A stretch of 50,487 nt of DNA, taken from contig JAXEDY010000009.1 in assembly GCA_034104345.1 (NCBI GenBank), positions 1-50,487 on the forward strand, written 5' to 3'. Made by a program: the position numbers and the translations under genes. How positions within the stretch are numbered: the stretch's first letter is position 1; each line of letters opens with the position of its first letter. This document shows positions 41,082 through 48,853 of the stretch, one piece after another. Below the pieces are notes generated by a model. That model was not told the origin of the DNA. It saw nothing but the letters and a program-made list of their open reading frames with translations, and searched no databases. The DNA is from HGM11416 sp034104345 (GTDB lineage: Bacteria; Bacillota; Clostridia; Christensenellales; Borkfalkiaceae).

Positions 41082-41933
41082 TTATTTTAAGTTTTTAACC
41101 GTTTCGGCTATGTCGCCCAAAGTATTATAAAGCATATAACTCGACAAAAGTTTTTGCGTTTCGGATCGGTTTAAAATGGTTGAAACGCCCCTTTTAAGGT
41201 CGACGAGTTCGAGTTCGAAATAACTTTTATCGTTTACGGCGGTTAAAAGTTGTTTTAAGGTTATATCGCGCGAAGCGATTAGTTTTTTGCTTTCTTTTAC
41301 CCCTTCGATAAGCGCCGACGAACGGTTGACGTAGGTTTTGATATACGCGCTTTCTTTGCCTTTAAACAACGCGCCGAAAATTAAAAACGAAGAAAAAAAC
41401 AATATAGAAAAATTAACCGTGTTAAAAACCGACCACACGAACAGACCGAGAAGCGAAAACCCGAAAATCGCACCTATTATCCGCGTTATCAAAAGCGATT
41501 TTTTATAATTTAATTTATGCGACAAAAGCGCGCACAGCACTCTGCCGCCGTCAAGCGGATATGCGGGAACCAGGTTTAAAGCCGCCACCGAAAGGTTAGA
41601 AAAAACTATGGTATCGGTATAAGCGTAGGTTTCGGGAACAAGCCACCAAAGCGCGGCGAAAAACACGCACACGGCAAGGTTTAAAAAAGGGCCCGAAAGC
41701 GCGACCGCAATCTCGTCGCGCGCGGAAATACCTTCTATTGCGCCGTTTACCACCGCGCCGTAAGGCATAAGCGAAATTTTATTCATTCTGTATCCAAGCC
41801 GTTCGGCGGACGCCGCATGTCCGTATTCGTGAACAAGCGCGGTAAGCGAAAAAATTAAAAATAAAAATACTTTGCCCGTGAAGGCAAAGTATATTCCGAA
41901 TATAAAAAATAACGGATGAATGGTAAGTTTCAT
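41082..41933 (-). CDS. spoIVFB: SpoIVFB-type intramembrane metalloprotease
   Basis: 283 residues. HEYGH (35-39) in the second helix, LSGPFLNLAVC, and NLVPAYPLDGGRVLCALLSH with third ligand Asp128. A cytosolic CBS-like C-terminal part follows (RDITLKQLLTAVNDKSYFEL). SpoIVFB cleaves pro-sigma-K in the mother cell. Forty-two bases behind the spoIVFA-like gene, the conserved pair, which supports the assignment; a general M50 peptidase is the alternative. Confidence 0.87.
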   Translation of the reverse strand: MKLTIHPLFFIFGIYFAFTGKVFLFLIFSLTALVHEYGHAASAERLGYRMNKISLMPYGAVVNGAIEGISARDEIAVALSGPFLNLAVCVFFAALWWLVPETYAYTDTIVFSNLSVAALNLVPAYPLDGGRVLCALLSHKLNYKKSLLITRIIGAIFGFSLLGLFVWSVFNTVNFSILFFSSFLIFGALFKGKESAYIKTYVNRSSALIEGVKESKKLIASRDITLKQLLTAVNDKSYFELELVDLKRGVSTILNRSETQKLLSSYMLYNTLGDIAETVKNLK

Positions 41934-41975
41934 TTATTGCACCTTTAAAATCACGCCTTTTCGGATTTTTGCGGA

Positions 41976-42872
41976 CTATTTATTCCAGACTATCGAATCT
42001 TCTTTAGCCGCGTATTCGGTTAAAAGGCTGCTTCCGTCGTAAAGATATATCGACGCTCCCTTTTGTGTGTGGCAAAGCGGAACGCGCGAATTTACCTTTT
42101 CGCCCACTTCGAAGCACACGAAATCCGCCCCTTCGATAACGCTTTTAAAGGTGTCGCTATGGCTTACGGTTACGGTATATTTGCCGTCTGTCGATTTTTC
42201 TATTTTGCTTATTTTGCCTTCGCACACGGGATAGATAAACGTTTCGCCCGTTACGTTTATAACCCCTTCGGTATAAGTAAGCCCTTCGCCTTTTACGGGC
42301 AGATTAAGCGAAAAATCGCTGTAAACGCGGTTGTCGGTTTGCTTTTGGGTTACGCCGAAAACGCTTTTAAATAAGGTGTTCATTCCGCTGTTTTCCCAAA
42401 ACACGTTGGTTAAAATTATGGCTATAACAAGCAAAAACACAGCCGCTATCTGTGCCGTAATTATGCGGTCGCCGCGCTTTTCGGGATTTTTAAGATTTTT
42501 GAAAAAACTTGCTACTTTTCCCGTTTTTTGCGTTTTTTCGCTATGGCTTTCACCTCTTTCGAAAACGTTATCGCAAAAATCGCCGCCCGAATTTCGCCCG
42601 CCGCACTTATCCGCACAGTTTTCGCACATAGCGCGGTTTTCGTAAATTTCGCAGTTTTCGTTTTCCGCCGCCGAACACTCGGTTAAACCGGTTTGCTCTG
42701 CGCCCGCTTCCCCTGCCGAAGCGTTTAAAAGCGCGCCGCTTTTTTCGATTTCGGCGTTTACGTTTTTAATTATTTTGCGCTTTTTTAGTATGCGGCGAAA
42801 ACGTTTACGTACATATTCGCACGACGACGAAGGTATTTCTATCATTTTTTCATATTCTAAACTTTCGTTCAT
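41976..42872 (-). CDS. spoIVFA: SpoIVFA-like protein (degenerate M23 domain)
   Basis: 298 residues, ATG 42872 with AAAGGAG upstream. A long cytosolic N-terminus with a cysteine-rich stretch (CENCADKCGG, residues about 82-91) is followed by one membrane helix (ITAQIAAVFLLVIAIILTNV) and an extracytoplasmic C-terminus resembling the M23/LysM-type fold (GKISKIEKSTDGKYTVTVSH, GADFVCFEVGEKVNSRVPLC). The M23 zinc residues are not complete, as in SpoIVFA. SpoIVFA holds and inhibits SpoIVFB. The cysteine-rich N-terminal region is not typical. Confidence 0.75.
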   Translation of the reverse strand: MNESLEYEKMIEIPSSSCEYVRKRFRRILKKRKIIKNVNAEIEKSGALLNASAGEAGAEQTGLTECSAAENENCEIYENRAMCENCADKCGGRNSGGDFCDNVFERGESHSEKTQKTGKVASFFKNLKNPEKRGDRIITAQIAAVFLLVIAIILTNVFWENSGMNTLFKSVFGVTQKQTDNRVYSDFSLNLPVKGEGLTYTEGVINVTGETFIYPVCEGKISKIEKSTDGKYTVTVSHSDTFKSVIEGADFVCFEVGEKVNSRVPLCHTQKGASIYLYDGSSLLTEYAAKEDSIVWNK

Positions 42873-43033
42873 TTTGCTGCTCCTTTTTTATTCTCGATTT
42901 AAATTATGCTTTTTAAAAAAAGTTTAGAACGATTTTTTTAAAGGTTTTTTCCTCCGATTCTTACTTGCGTTTCTTATTATAACCCAAACGCCGTATATTA
43001 CATTTTTTTTCGTTTTTTCGTGCGTGATTTCGC

Positions 43034-43062
43034 TTGATTTTTTTGCCGAAAAAAAGTAAAAT
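43034..43062 (+). promoter_or_regulatory. Sigma-A promoter for the DUF2726-GH78 pair
   Basis: TTGATT (43034-43039), 17-nt spacer, TAAAAT (43057-43062), about 45 bases before the start. Confidence 0.8.
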
Positions 43063-43112
43063 ATATAAAAGCGTTTTTAACGCTTAAAAACCGGAATACG
43101 GAAATTTTACTT

Positions 43113-43652
43113 ATGACAAACGATTTTTTGTCGCGAACGAGCGGCTTGATTTTTTCGCTTTTAACCGGCGAAAACGCGCCCCCAAATAACGGGCTTAAAA
43201 TATTTTTGATTACCGCGGCGGCGATTACGGCGGCACTTATAATACTTTTAATCGTCGCAAAACTTTTAAAACAACCCAAATATCGCAAAAAAGCCGCGCT
43301 TTTAACCAAGTGCGAAATTGAATATCGCAACGCGCTTAAAAACGTTCTGGGCGACGAGTATCTGCTTTACCCGCAGATAAACCTTGCCGCAGTTATAACG
43401 AAAACAGGCGAAGGGGGCAGAACCGAACTTTTCAGAAACGCCGACTTCGGAGTTTTTTCGAAAGCGTTCGAACCGCTTGTTTTAATCGAGATTAACGACG
43501 CTTCGCACGAGCGGAAAGACCGCATAGAACGCGACAAAAAAGTAAATAAAATATGCCGCAAAGCGGGGCTGCCGCTCGTAACGTTTAAAACCTGCGACGG
43601 CATCGACGAAATACGCTTTAAAAACGAACTTAAAAAATATATAAGGCTTTGA
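43113..43652 (+). CDS. Membrane-anchored DUF2726 (nuclease-like) protein
   Basis: 179 residues. One membrane helix (about 28-48) is followed by a DUF2726 domain: LLTKCEIEYRNALKNVLGDE, LLYPQINLAAVI, and PLVLIEINDASHERKDRIER. The IEIND-SH-R-R-RD pattern is the PD-(D/E)XK-like core of DUF2726. Some members are predicted DNA endonucleases, but here only the minimal domain is present. It starts a two-gene operon (nine-base gap) with the rhamnosidase-like gene; the link between them is unclear. Confidence 0.85.
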   Translation: MTNDFLSRTSGLIFSLLTGENAPPNNGLKIFLITAAAITAALIILLIVAKLLKQPKYRKKAALLTKCEIEYRNALKNVLGDEYLLYPQINLAAVITKTGEGGRTELFRNADFGVFSKAFEPLVLIEINDASHERKDRIERDKKVNKICRKAGLPLVTFKTCDGIDEIRFKNELKKYIRL

Positions 43653-43661
43653 TTTATAATT

Positions 43662-45341
43662 ATGAAATATATTCTGCCAAAAAAAATAATATATACCAGC
43701 GGCGACGTAAAGCGCGAAGAAAATCTGTTTATCGCAAAGCCCTTGCAGATAGGGCTTAACGAACCTTTAACCGCAAGCGTTAAAGGCAAAGCGAGCATAA
43801 TTTTCGACTTCGGAGAAGAACTATCGGGCGGCGTTCGTCTGCTCACCTACTCGGCAAAAGGAAACAGTCGGGTGCGCATACGCTTCGGCGAATCGGTAAG
43901 CGAAACTCTTACCGAAATCGGCGAAAAAAACGCAACAAACGACCATTCGAACCGCGATTTTACCGCAGAACTTCAAAATTATTCGGACATGACTTTCGGA
44001 CAGACCGGCTTTCGGTTCGTAAAAATCGACTTTTTGGGCGGCGAATTTGAAATTAAGTCGGTTACGGCGGCTTCAGACTGCATCGACCGCGAAACGACGG
44101 GCAGTTTTCGTTCGAGCGACGAACTTTTAAACCGCATTTGGACTACGGCGGCAAGAACGCTTAAACTGTGCGTTAAAAACGGCTATATATGGGACGGAAT
44201 AAAACGCGATAGGCTGGTATGGATCGGCGATTTATATCCCGAAATCAAATCGGCGTATTGCCTGTTTAAAGACCTTCCCGAAGTTAAAAATTCGCTTGAA
44301 TTCTGCCGCGACCAAACTCCCGACGGCGAATGGATGAACACCATTCCCGCTTATTCGGTGTGGTGGCTTATAAACCTTTGCGAATATTACTTAAAAAGCG
44401 GCGACGGCGCTTTCGTTAAAGAAAACGCGGGCTTTATAACGCGGCTTATAAACCAGATTTCGGAGTGCGTTTCGGATAGCGGCGACGTTATTTTTCCGCA
44501 TTATTTCATCGATTGGCCCACCCACCCGCAGGGCAAAGACGGCGACGAATTCGACGAGCCGCTTACAAAAGGCGACGAAACCGAAAAAGAAAACGAAATT
44601 AAAGATTACGATGAAAAAGCGGGAACCAATTACCTTATTAAAATCGCGTTCGCGCGCATTCTGCCCCTTTTAAAAAATTTCGGAATTCCGCACGAACAAT
44701 CCGAAAAAACGCTTGAAAAACTAAACAAAAAACGTTATACGGTTAAACGATATAAACAAATCGCGGCGCTTGCCGTTTTTTCGGGCGATAAAAACGAACG
44801 CAACGAGCAAATTATGCTTGACGGCGGCGCAAACGGGCTTACGACCTTTTTGAATTATCTTATTTTTTCGGCACTCGCTTTGTGCGGAAAGCATGCCGAA
44901 ACGATTGATATGATAAAAGAATATTACGGAAAAATGCTCGATCTCGGCGCGACGACTTTTTGGGAAGATTTCGACGTAGACTGGGCGAAAAACGCCTTTA
45001 AAATAGACGAAATGCCCGTAAAAGGCAGAACAGATCCGCACGGCGACCGCGGCAAATTTTGCTATAAAGGGTTTCGCCACAGCCTTTGTCACGGCTGGGC
45101 AAGCGGCGTGCTTTGCTATATGACCGAAGAACTTCTGGGCGTTAAACAAACCTCTTTTAACGAATTTACGATCGCCCCGCACCTTTGCGGACTTGAAAAA
45201 ATAAGCGGCGTTTATCCCACGAAATTCGGCGAAATTAAAGTTGAAGCGGTTACGCTGCCGAACGGAAAAGTTAAAACGACCGTAACCGCCCCCGACGGAA
45301 TTATAGTTAAAACCGACGGCATTATAATAAAAAACGTTTAA
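43662..45341 (+). CDS. GH78-like alpha-L-rhamnosidase family protein
   Basis: 559 residues. N-terminal beta domain (SIIFDFGEELSGGVRLLTYS, GFRFVKIDF), (alpha/alpha)6 barrel beginning at SSDELLNRIWTTAARTLKLC, and WDGIKRDRLVWIGDLYPE at the catalytic position of GH78 (here DGIKRDR rather than DCPxRE). C-terminal beta domain TIAPHLCGLEKISG. No signal peptide. Sequence differs clearly from the GH78 at 23687, so a different substrate is likely. Confidence 0.85.
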   Translation: MKYILPKKIIYTSGDVKREENLFIAKPLQIGLNEPLTASVKGKASIIFDFGEELSGGVRLLTYSAKGNSRVRIRFGESVSETLTEIGEKNATNDHSNRDFTAELQNYSDMTFGQTGFRFVKIDFLGGEFEIKSVTAASDCIDRETTGSFRSSDELLNRIWTTAARTLKLCVKNGYIWDGIKRDRLVWIGDLYPEIKSAYCLFKDLPEVKNSLEFCRDQTPDGEWMNTIPAYSVWWLINLCEYYLKSGDGAFVKENAGFITRLINQISECVSDSGDVIFPHYFIDWPTHPQGKDGDEFDEPLTKGDETEKENEIKDYDEKAGTNYLIKIAFARILPLLKNFGIPHEQSEKTLEKLNKKRYTVKRYKQIAALAVFSGDKNERNEQIMLDGGANGLTTFLNYLIFSALALCGKHAETIDMIKEYYGKMLDLGATTFWEDFDVDWAKNAFKIDEMPVKGRTDPHGDRGKFCYKGFRHSLCHGWASGVLCYMTEELLGVKQTSFNEFTIAPHLCGLEKISGVYPTKFGEIKVEAVTLPNGKVKTTVTAPDGIIVKTDGIIIKNV

Positions 45342-45365
45342 AATAAACGTTTGCGTAAAAAAACG

Positions 45366-45394
45366 TTGACATTATTTTTTTTCGGTGTTATACT
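45366..45394 (+). promoter_or_regulatory. Sigma-A promoter for T-box-thrS
   Basis: TTGACA (45366-45371), 17-nt spacer, TATACT (45389-45394). Confidence 0.88.
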
Positions 45395-45401
45395 TTAATC
45401 G

Positions 45402-45668
45402 AAATTAAAGGTTAAAGGCTTTGAAGGAATAAGTAATCTTTTTTAATTTTCGCAGAAAGAGAGTGGGAACGCGGCTGAAATTCCCTTGCGAAAACAAAAA
45501 GACGAAACCGCTCCCGAGCCGCACGCGTAAAGACGGATAAGCAATTTGATTGCCGCCCGTAAAGCGTTGCCGCTACCCTTGCGTTAAAAGAGAAACGAGT
45601 GAAAAATCAAGGTGGAACAGTGCCAAAGCACCCTTGCGGCTTTTTTGCCGCGGGGGTTTTTATTTTTA
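45402..45668 (+). promoter_or_regulatory. T-box riboswitch (threonine)
   Basis: Leader between the promoter and thrS. AGAGAGTGGGA (45455-region) and GGCTGAAA belong to Stem I. The specifier candidate is ACC (45507-45509) in GACGAAACCGCTCCCGAG, a Thr codon. GGTGGAACAGTGCC (45611-45624) is the T-box; CAAGGTG pairs with CACCCTTG to form the antiterminator. Uncharged tRNA-Thr should stabilise it and allow thrS expression. The specifier is my reading of the fold by eye. Confidence 0.85.
45630..45667 (+). terminator. T-box terminator hairpin
   Basis: CCCTTGCGGC and GCCGCGGGGG form a 10-bp stem (two G-U pairs) around T6, followed by TTTTTATTTTT. It shares its 5' arm with the antiterminator. Confidence 0.9.
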
Positions 45669-45690
45669 ACCCCGAAGTTTTAACGCGAAA

Positions 45691-45722
45691 GTGGCGTTAA
45701 TCGGCTTATAGCGGCACTTCTG
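45691..45722 (+). repeat. Copy D of the 32-bp intergenic motif
   Basis: GTGGCGTTAATCGGCT followed by TATAGCGGCACTTCTG, the most divergent copy, between the T-box terminator and thrS. Confidence 0.5.
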
Positions 45723-45773
45723 CGATTTATGCGGGACGTCGTGGACGCCGCAATCTACGAATATTTTTTCGTA

Positions 45774-45865
45774 AAAAAAAGCGGGAGACCAATGGTCTTT
45801 CCTACATTACGGTGCGATACGATTAACGTTTTTAATCGTAGGGGCGACGCCTGTCGCCCGCCACT
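45774..45865 (+). repeat. Palindromic intergenic repeat element
   Basis: Contains AGACC/GGTCT (45786-45798), GATTAA/TTAATC around 45817-45834 and GGGCGAC/GTCGCCC (45842-45859, 4-nt loop). GTAGGGGCGAC...GTCGCCCGC is the style of dispersed palindromic repeats. Its first 30 bases resemble the sequence at 47781-47812 beyond the other end of thrS. Confidence 0.6.
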
Positions 45866-45954
45866 AAATCAATCAACTAAACCAACGTTACAAATGATAT
45901 AAAACTTACAAAAAATATAATAAACATAAAATTCAAAAATTAAAAGGTGACATT

Positions 45955-47718
45955 ATGAAAGTTGTTTACAACGACGGCAAAGTGGGCGAATGCGCCCCCG
46001 AAGAAGAACTTCATATTCTGCGCCACACCGCGGCGCACATCATGGCGCAGGCGATTAAGCGCTTGTTTCCCGACGCGGATTTCGCTTACGGTCCCGCAAA
46101 CGAAAAAGGCTTTTATTACGACGTCGATTTAGGCGACAAAAAGCTTTCGGACGAAGATCTTGCAGCTATCGAAAAAGAAATGAAAAAGATAGTTAAAGAA
46201 AATTTGCCCATAAAGGCGTTTACACTTCCGCGAGAAGAAGCCATTGCTTTAATGCAGGAGCGCGGCGAAAAATATAAGGTCGAACACATCAACGACCTGC
46301 CCGCAGACGCCGTTATAAGTTTTTATCAGCAAGGCGAATACGTCGATATGTGCGTAGGCCCCCACCTTTGCTACACAAAAGCGCTTAAAGCGTTCAAGAT
46401 TTTAGGTCAGTCGGGCGCGTATTGGAAAAACGACAAAAACAACAAAATGCTTACCCGCGTTAAGGGCACGGCGTTTGCTACGCAACAAGAACTCGATAAC
46501 TATTTAAAACTTTTAGAAGAAGCCGAAAAACGCGACCATCGCCGCATAGGCAAAGAAATGAACTTGTTTATGCTTTGCGACGAAGCACCCGGATTCCCCT
46601 TCTTTTTGCCGAAGGGAATGCAACTTAAAAACGCGCTTATCGATTATTGGCGCGAAATTCACGCGCGTGAAAACTACGTCGAAGTTTCTACCCCGATGAT
46701 TATGAACCGCAAACTTTGGGAAACCAGCGGACATTGGGATCATTATAAAGACAACATGTATTCGACCGTAATCGACGACGAAATTTATTGCGTTAAACCT
46801 ATGAACTGCCCCGGCGGCGTTCTCGTTTATAAAAACCGCCCGCACAGTTACCGCGATTTGCCGCTTAGAATCGGCGAACTGGGGCTTGTTCACCGCCACG
46901 AACTTAAAGGCGCGCTTCACGGTTTGTTCCGCGTTCGCTGCTTTACGCAAGACGACGCGCACATCTTTATGCGCCGCGAACAGATAACCGACGAAATCGT
47001 GGGCGTCGTTCACCTTATAAACGAAGTTTACACCAAATTCGGGTTTAAATATTTCATTGAACTTTCAACCCGTCCCGAAAACAGCATGGGCAGCGACGAA
47101 GATTGGGAAGCCGCAACCAACGGGCTTAAAACCGCGCTTGAAAAATTAGGGCTCCCCTACACCATAAACGAAGGCGACGGCGCGTTCTACGGCCCCAAAA
47201 TAGACTTCCACCTCGAAGACAGCCTTGGCAGAACGTGGCAGTGCGGAACCATTCAGCTCGACTTCCAGATGCCCCTTAACTTCGGACTCGAATACGTCGA
47301 CGAAAACGGCAAAATGCAACGCCCCATTATGGTTCACCGCGTTTGCTACGGTTCGATCGAACGTTTTATCGGCATAATAACCGAACACTACGCGGGCAAA
47401 TTCCCCGTTTGGCTTGCACCCACTCAGGCAAAAGTTTTACTCGTTTCCGAAAAATACGCCGATTACGGCAAAAAGGTTTACGAAGCGCTTCGCAATGCGC
47501 ACGTTCGCGTTGAACTTGACGACAGAAACGAAAAAATCGGCTACATGATTCGTGAAGCGCAGGTTATCGACCGCGTTCCGTATATGCTCATAATCGGGCA
47601 GCAAGAAGAAGAAAACGGCACCGTTTCGGTAAGAAACCGCGACACCGCCGAAACCGTTACCATGCCGCTCGACGAATTTATTTCGAAAATAACGGGCGAA
47701 ATTAAAAACAGAGTTTAA
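45955..47718 (+). CDS. thrS: Threonyl-tRNA synthetase without TGS domain
   Basis: 587 residues, ATG 45955 with AAGGTGAC upstream. The editing (N2/SAD) domain starts near residue 24 with HILRHTAAHIMAQAIKRLFP. The class II core has zinc ligands Cys in MNCPGG, His in HRHELKGALHGL and His in MVHRVCYGSIERF. C-terminal anticodon-binding domain (LAPTQAKVLLVSEKYADYGK). The N-terminal TGS domain (about 60 residues) of the usual 640-residue enzyme is absent; the start is well supported, so this is not an annotation error. It charges tRNA-Thr. Confidence 0.96.
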   Translation: MKVVYNDGKVGECAPEEELHILRHTAAHIMAQAIKRLFPDADFAYGPANEKGFYYDVDLGDKKLSDEDLAAIEKEMKKIVKENLPIKAFTLPREEAIALMQERGEKYKVEHINDLPADAVISFYQQGEYVDMCVGPHLCYTKALKAFKILGQSGAYWKNDKNNKMLTRVKGTAFATQQELDNYLKLLEEAEKRDHRRIGKEMNLFMLCDEAPGFPFFLPKGMQLKNALIDYWREIHARENYVEVSTPMIMNRKLWETSGHWDHYKDNMYSTVIDDEIYCVKPMNCPGGVLVYKNRPHSYRDLPLRIGELGLVHRHELKGALHGLFRVRCFTQDDAHIFMRREQITDEIVGVVHLINEVYTKFGFKYFIELSTRPENSMGSDEDWEAATNGLKTALEKLGLPYTINEGDGAFYGPKIDFHLEDSLGRTWQCGTIQLDFQMPLNFGLEYVDENGKMQRPIMVHRVCYGSIERFIGIITEHYAGKFPVWLAPTQAKVLLVSEKYADYGKKVYEALRNAHVRVELDDRNEKIGYMIREAQVIDRVPYMLIIGQQEEENGTVSVRNRDTAETVTMPLDEFISKITGEIKNRV

Positions 47719-47742
47719 TTATATCAAAATCTATCGTTTTTT

Positions 47743-47776
47743 AAAAGCCGCGCCGAAAAAAAAGCGCGGCTTTTTT
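47743..47776 (+). terminator. Terminator after thrS
   Basis: AAAAGCCGCGC and GCGCGGCTTTT pair around a short A-rich loop, followed by a T-run. Confidence 0.92.
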
Positions 47777-47780
47777 ATAT

Positions 47781-47812
47781 AAAAAAGCGAGAGACTACCG
47801 GTTACACCTACG
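47781..47812 (+). repeat. Second copy of the repeat flanking thrS
   Basis: AAAAAAGCGAGAGACTACCGG followed by TTACACCTACG matches 45776-45808 (AAAAAAGCGGGAGACCAATGG, then TCTTTCCTAC) in the same orientation. Confidence 0.4.
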
Positions 47813-48094
47813 TTTTGGTTAAAACCCGTTTTCCACAAATGGAGACAGCGGTTTTTGAATGGACAGGTGCTTTGCCTGACTGCCTTCTTTACTTCGCGTC
47901 ATTATCTTACTTCAAAAAGACAACAAAATAGTCGCTGAAATTCTTCACCGACTTACAAATGCGTTTTCCCGCAGTATTTAATTGTATATTTTACACGTTC
48001 ATTCCGCTTGAACTATTCGGTAAAATCCCATTATTGCAAGCAAAGCTTTTCCCGTGCTTGCGACAAACCGATGATCTGTATCGGAATATTTTTA
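47813..48094. other. Intergenic region between thrS and sipW
   Basis: Convergent gap. It holds GCAAGCA/TGCTTGC near 48037-48062 and CCGAT/ATCGG near 48068-48084, the latter followed by ATATTTTT on the plus strand; both are weak terminator candidates. No coding character seen. Confidence 0.45.
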
Positions 48095-48709
48095 TTATTT
48101 TTCTTCGAGCTTTTTCTCGTTTTCTTCAATTTTTGATTTTTCAACGTTTTTCACGTTGTTTTTGTCCTGTTCGTCCTCGCTCCGGAAGAAAGATTGCACG
48201 AATATCGTGCCCCCGCATAGAATCACCAACAATGCGACGATATAAATCCAACCTTCGCTTTGTACCCGTTCGGCAAACAGCCCGACTTCCGGCAATACTT
48301 TTACGACTTCGCCAAGAATGATATCCTTGGAAACGGGCAGCGCGTCCTGCACGTTGTTTGCGTCGCCTTTGGTGATAAACGAGCCGTCCTCCCTAATGTC
48401 TATAATACGATGCGTAGTGGGTATTGAATCGCCCTTTTGCAAAAAGGTGACGATATCGCCGATCTCATAATCGCCCGTGTTTTTGATAATAATGAGATCG
48501 CCCGAGTTGATAGAATCGACGTTTTCCCCCGCCATACTACCCGTTTTCACCGTAAGCGCCGAATATCCGAACACCGACGGTACGGGGGATTTTAAGACGA
48601 ATTTATCGACGGCGAGCCATATCGTCAACGCGCACAATAAACAGAAAACAGCGGTAACTATTCCCCATATTACCCTTTTAATAACGATAAACGCTTTCTT
48701 TTTCGGCAT
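48095..48709 (-). CDS. sipW: Signal peptidase I, SipW (ER/archaeal) type
   Basis: 204 residues from ATG 48709 (GGAGAAATT upstream; ATG 48751 has none). N-terminal membrane helix, then catalytic Ser58 in VKTGSM and His100 in IPTTHRI, the Ser/His arrangement of SipW instead of Ser/Lys. ITKGDAN follows, and a second membrane helix (IYIVALLVILCGGTIFVQSF) closes it before a charged tail. SipW releases TasA-type matrix or spore-coat proteins. It is downstream of such a protein here, which fits. Confidence 0.92.
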   Translation of the reverse strand: MPKKKAFIVIKRVIWGIVTAVFCLLCALTIWLAVDKFVLKSPVPSVFGYSALTVKTGSMAGENVDSINSGDLIIIKNTGDYEIGDIVTFLQKGDSIPTTHRIIDIREDGSFITKGDANNVQDALPVSKDIILGEVVKVLPEVGLFAERVQSEGWIYIVALLVILCGGTIFVQSFFRSEDEQDKNNVKNVEKSKIEENEKKLEEK

Positions 48710-48757
48710 AATTTCTCCAACGTTAGCGGATTGAATTTGTTTAATACCCATGTTTAA

Positions 48758-48829
48758 TTAAAAAGCGATGATGCCGTACTCGCCTGCCGAAACCGTAACC
48801 GCGACGTACATGCCGTTTATTTTGTTCAT
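48758..48829 (-). CDS. Possible 23-residue small ORF upstream of sipW
   Basis: ATG 48829 to TAA 48758, between the two-TM protein gene and sipW. Reads MNKINGMYVAVTVSAGEYGI and IAF. It has only AAAG before the ATG. It may be a leader peptide or the tail of a deleted gene. Confidence 0.3.
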   Translation of the reverse strand: MNKINGMYVAVTVSAGEYGIIAF

Positions 48830-48853
48830 CTTTAAACGGTGTCTATTGTCGTA

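Noticed and set aside
46513..47013. Minus-strand ORF of 166 codons inside thrS
   Set aside because: Antisense shadow of the synthetase core.
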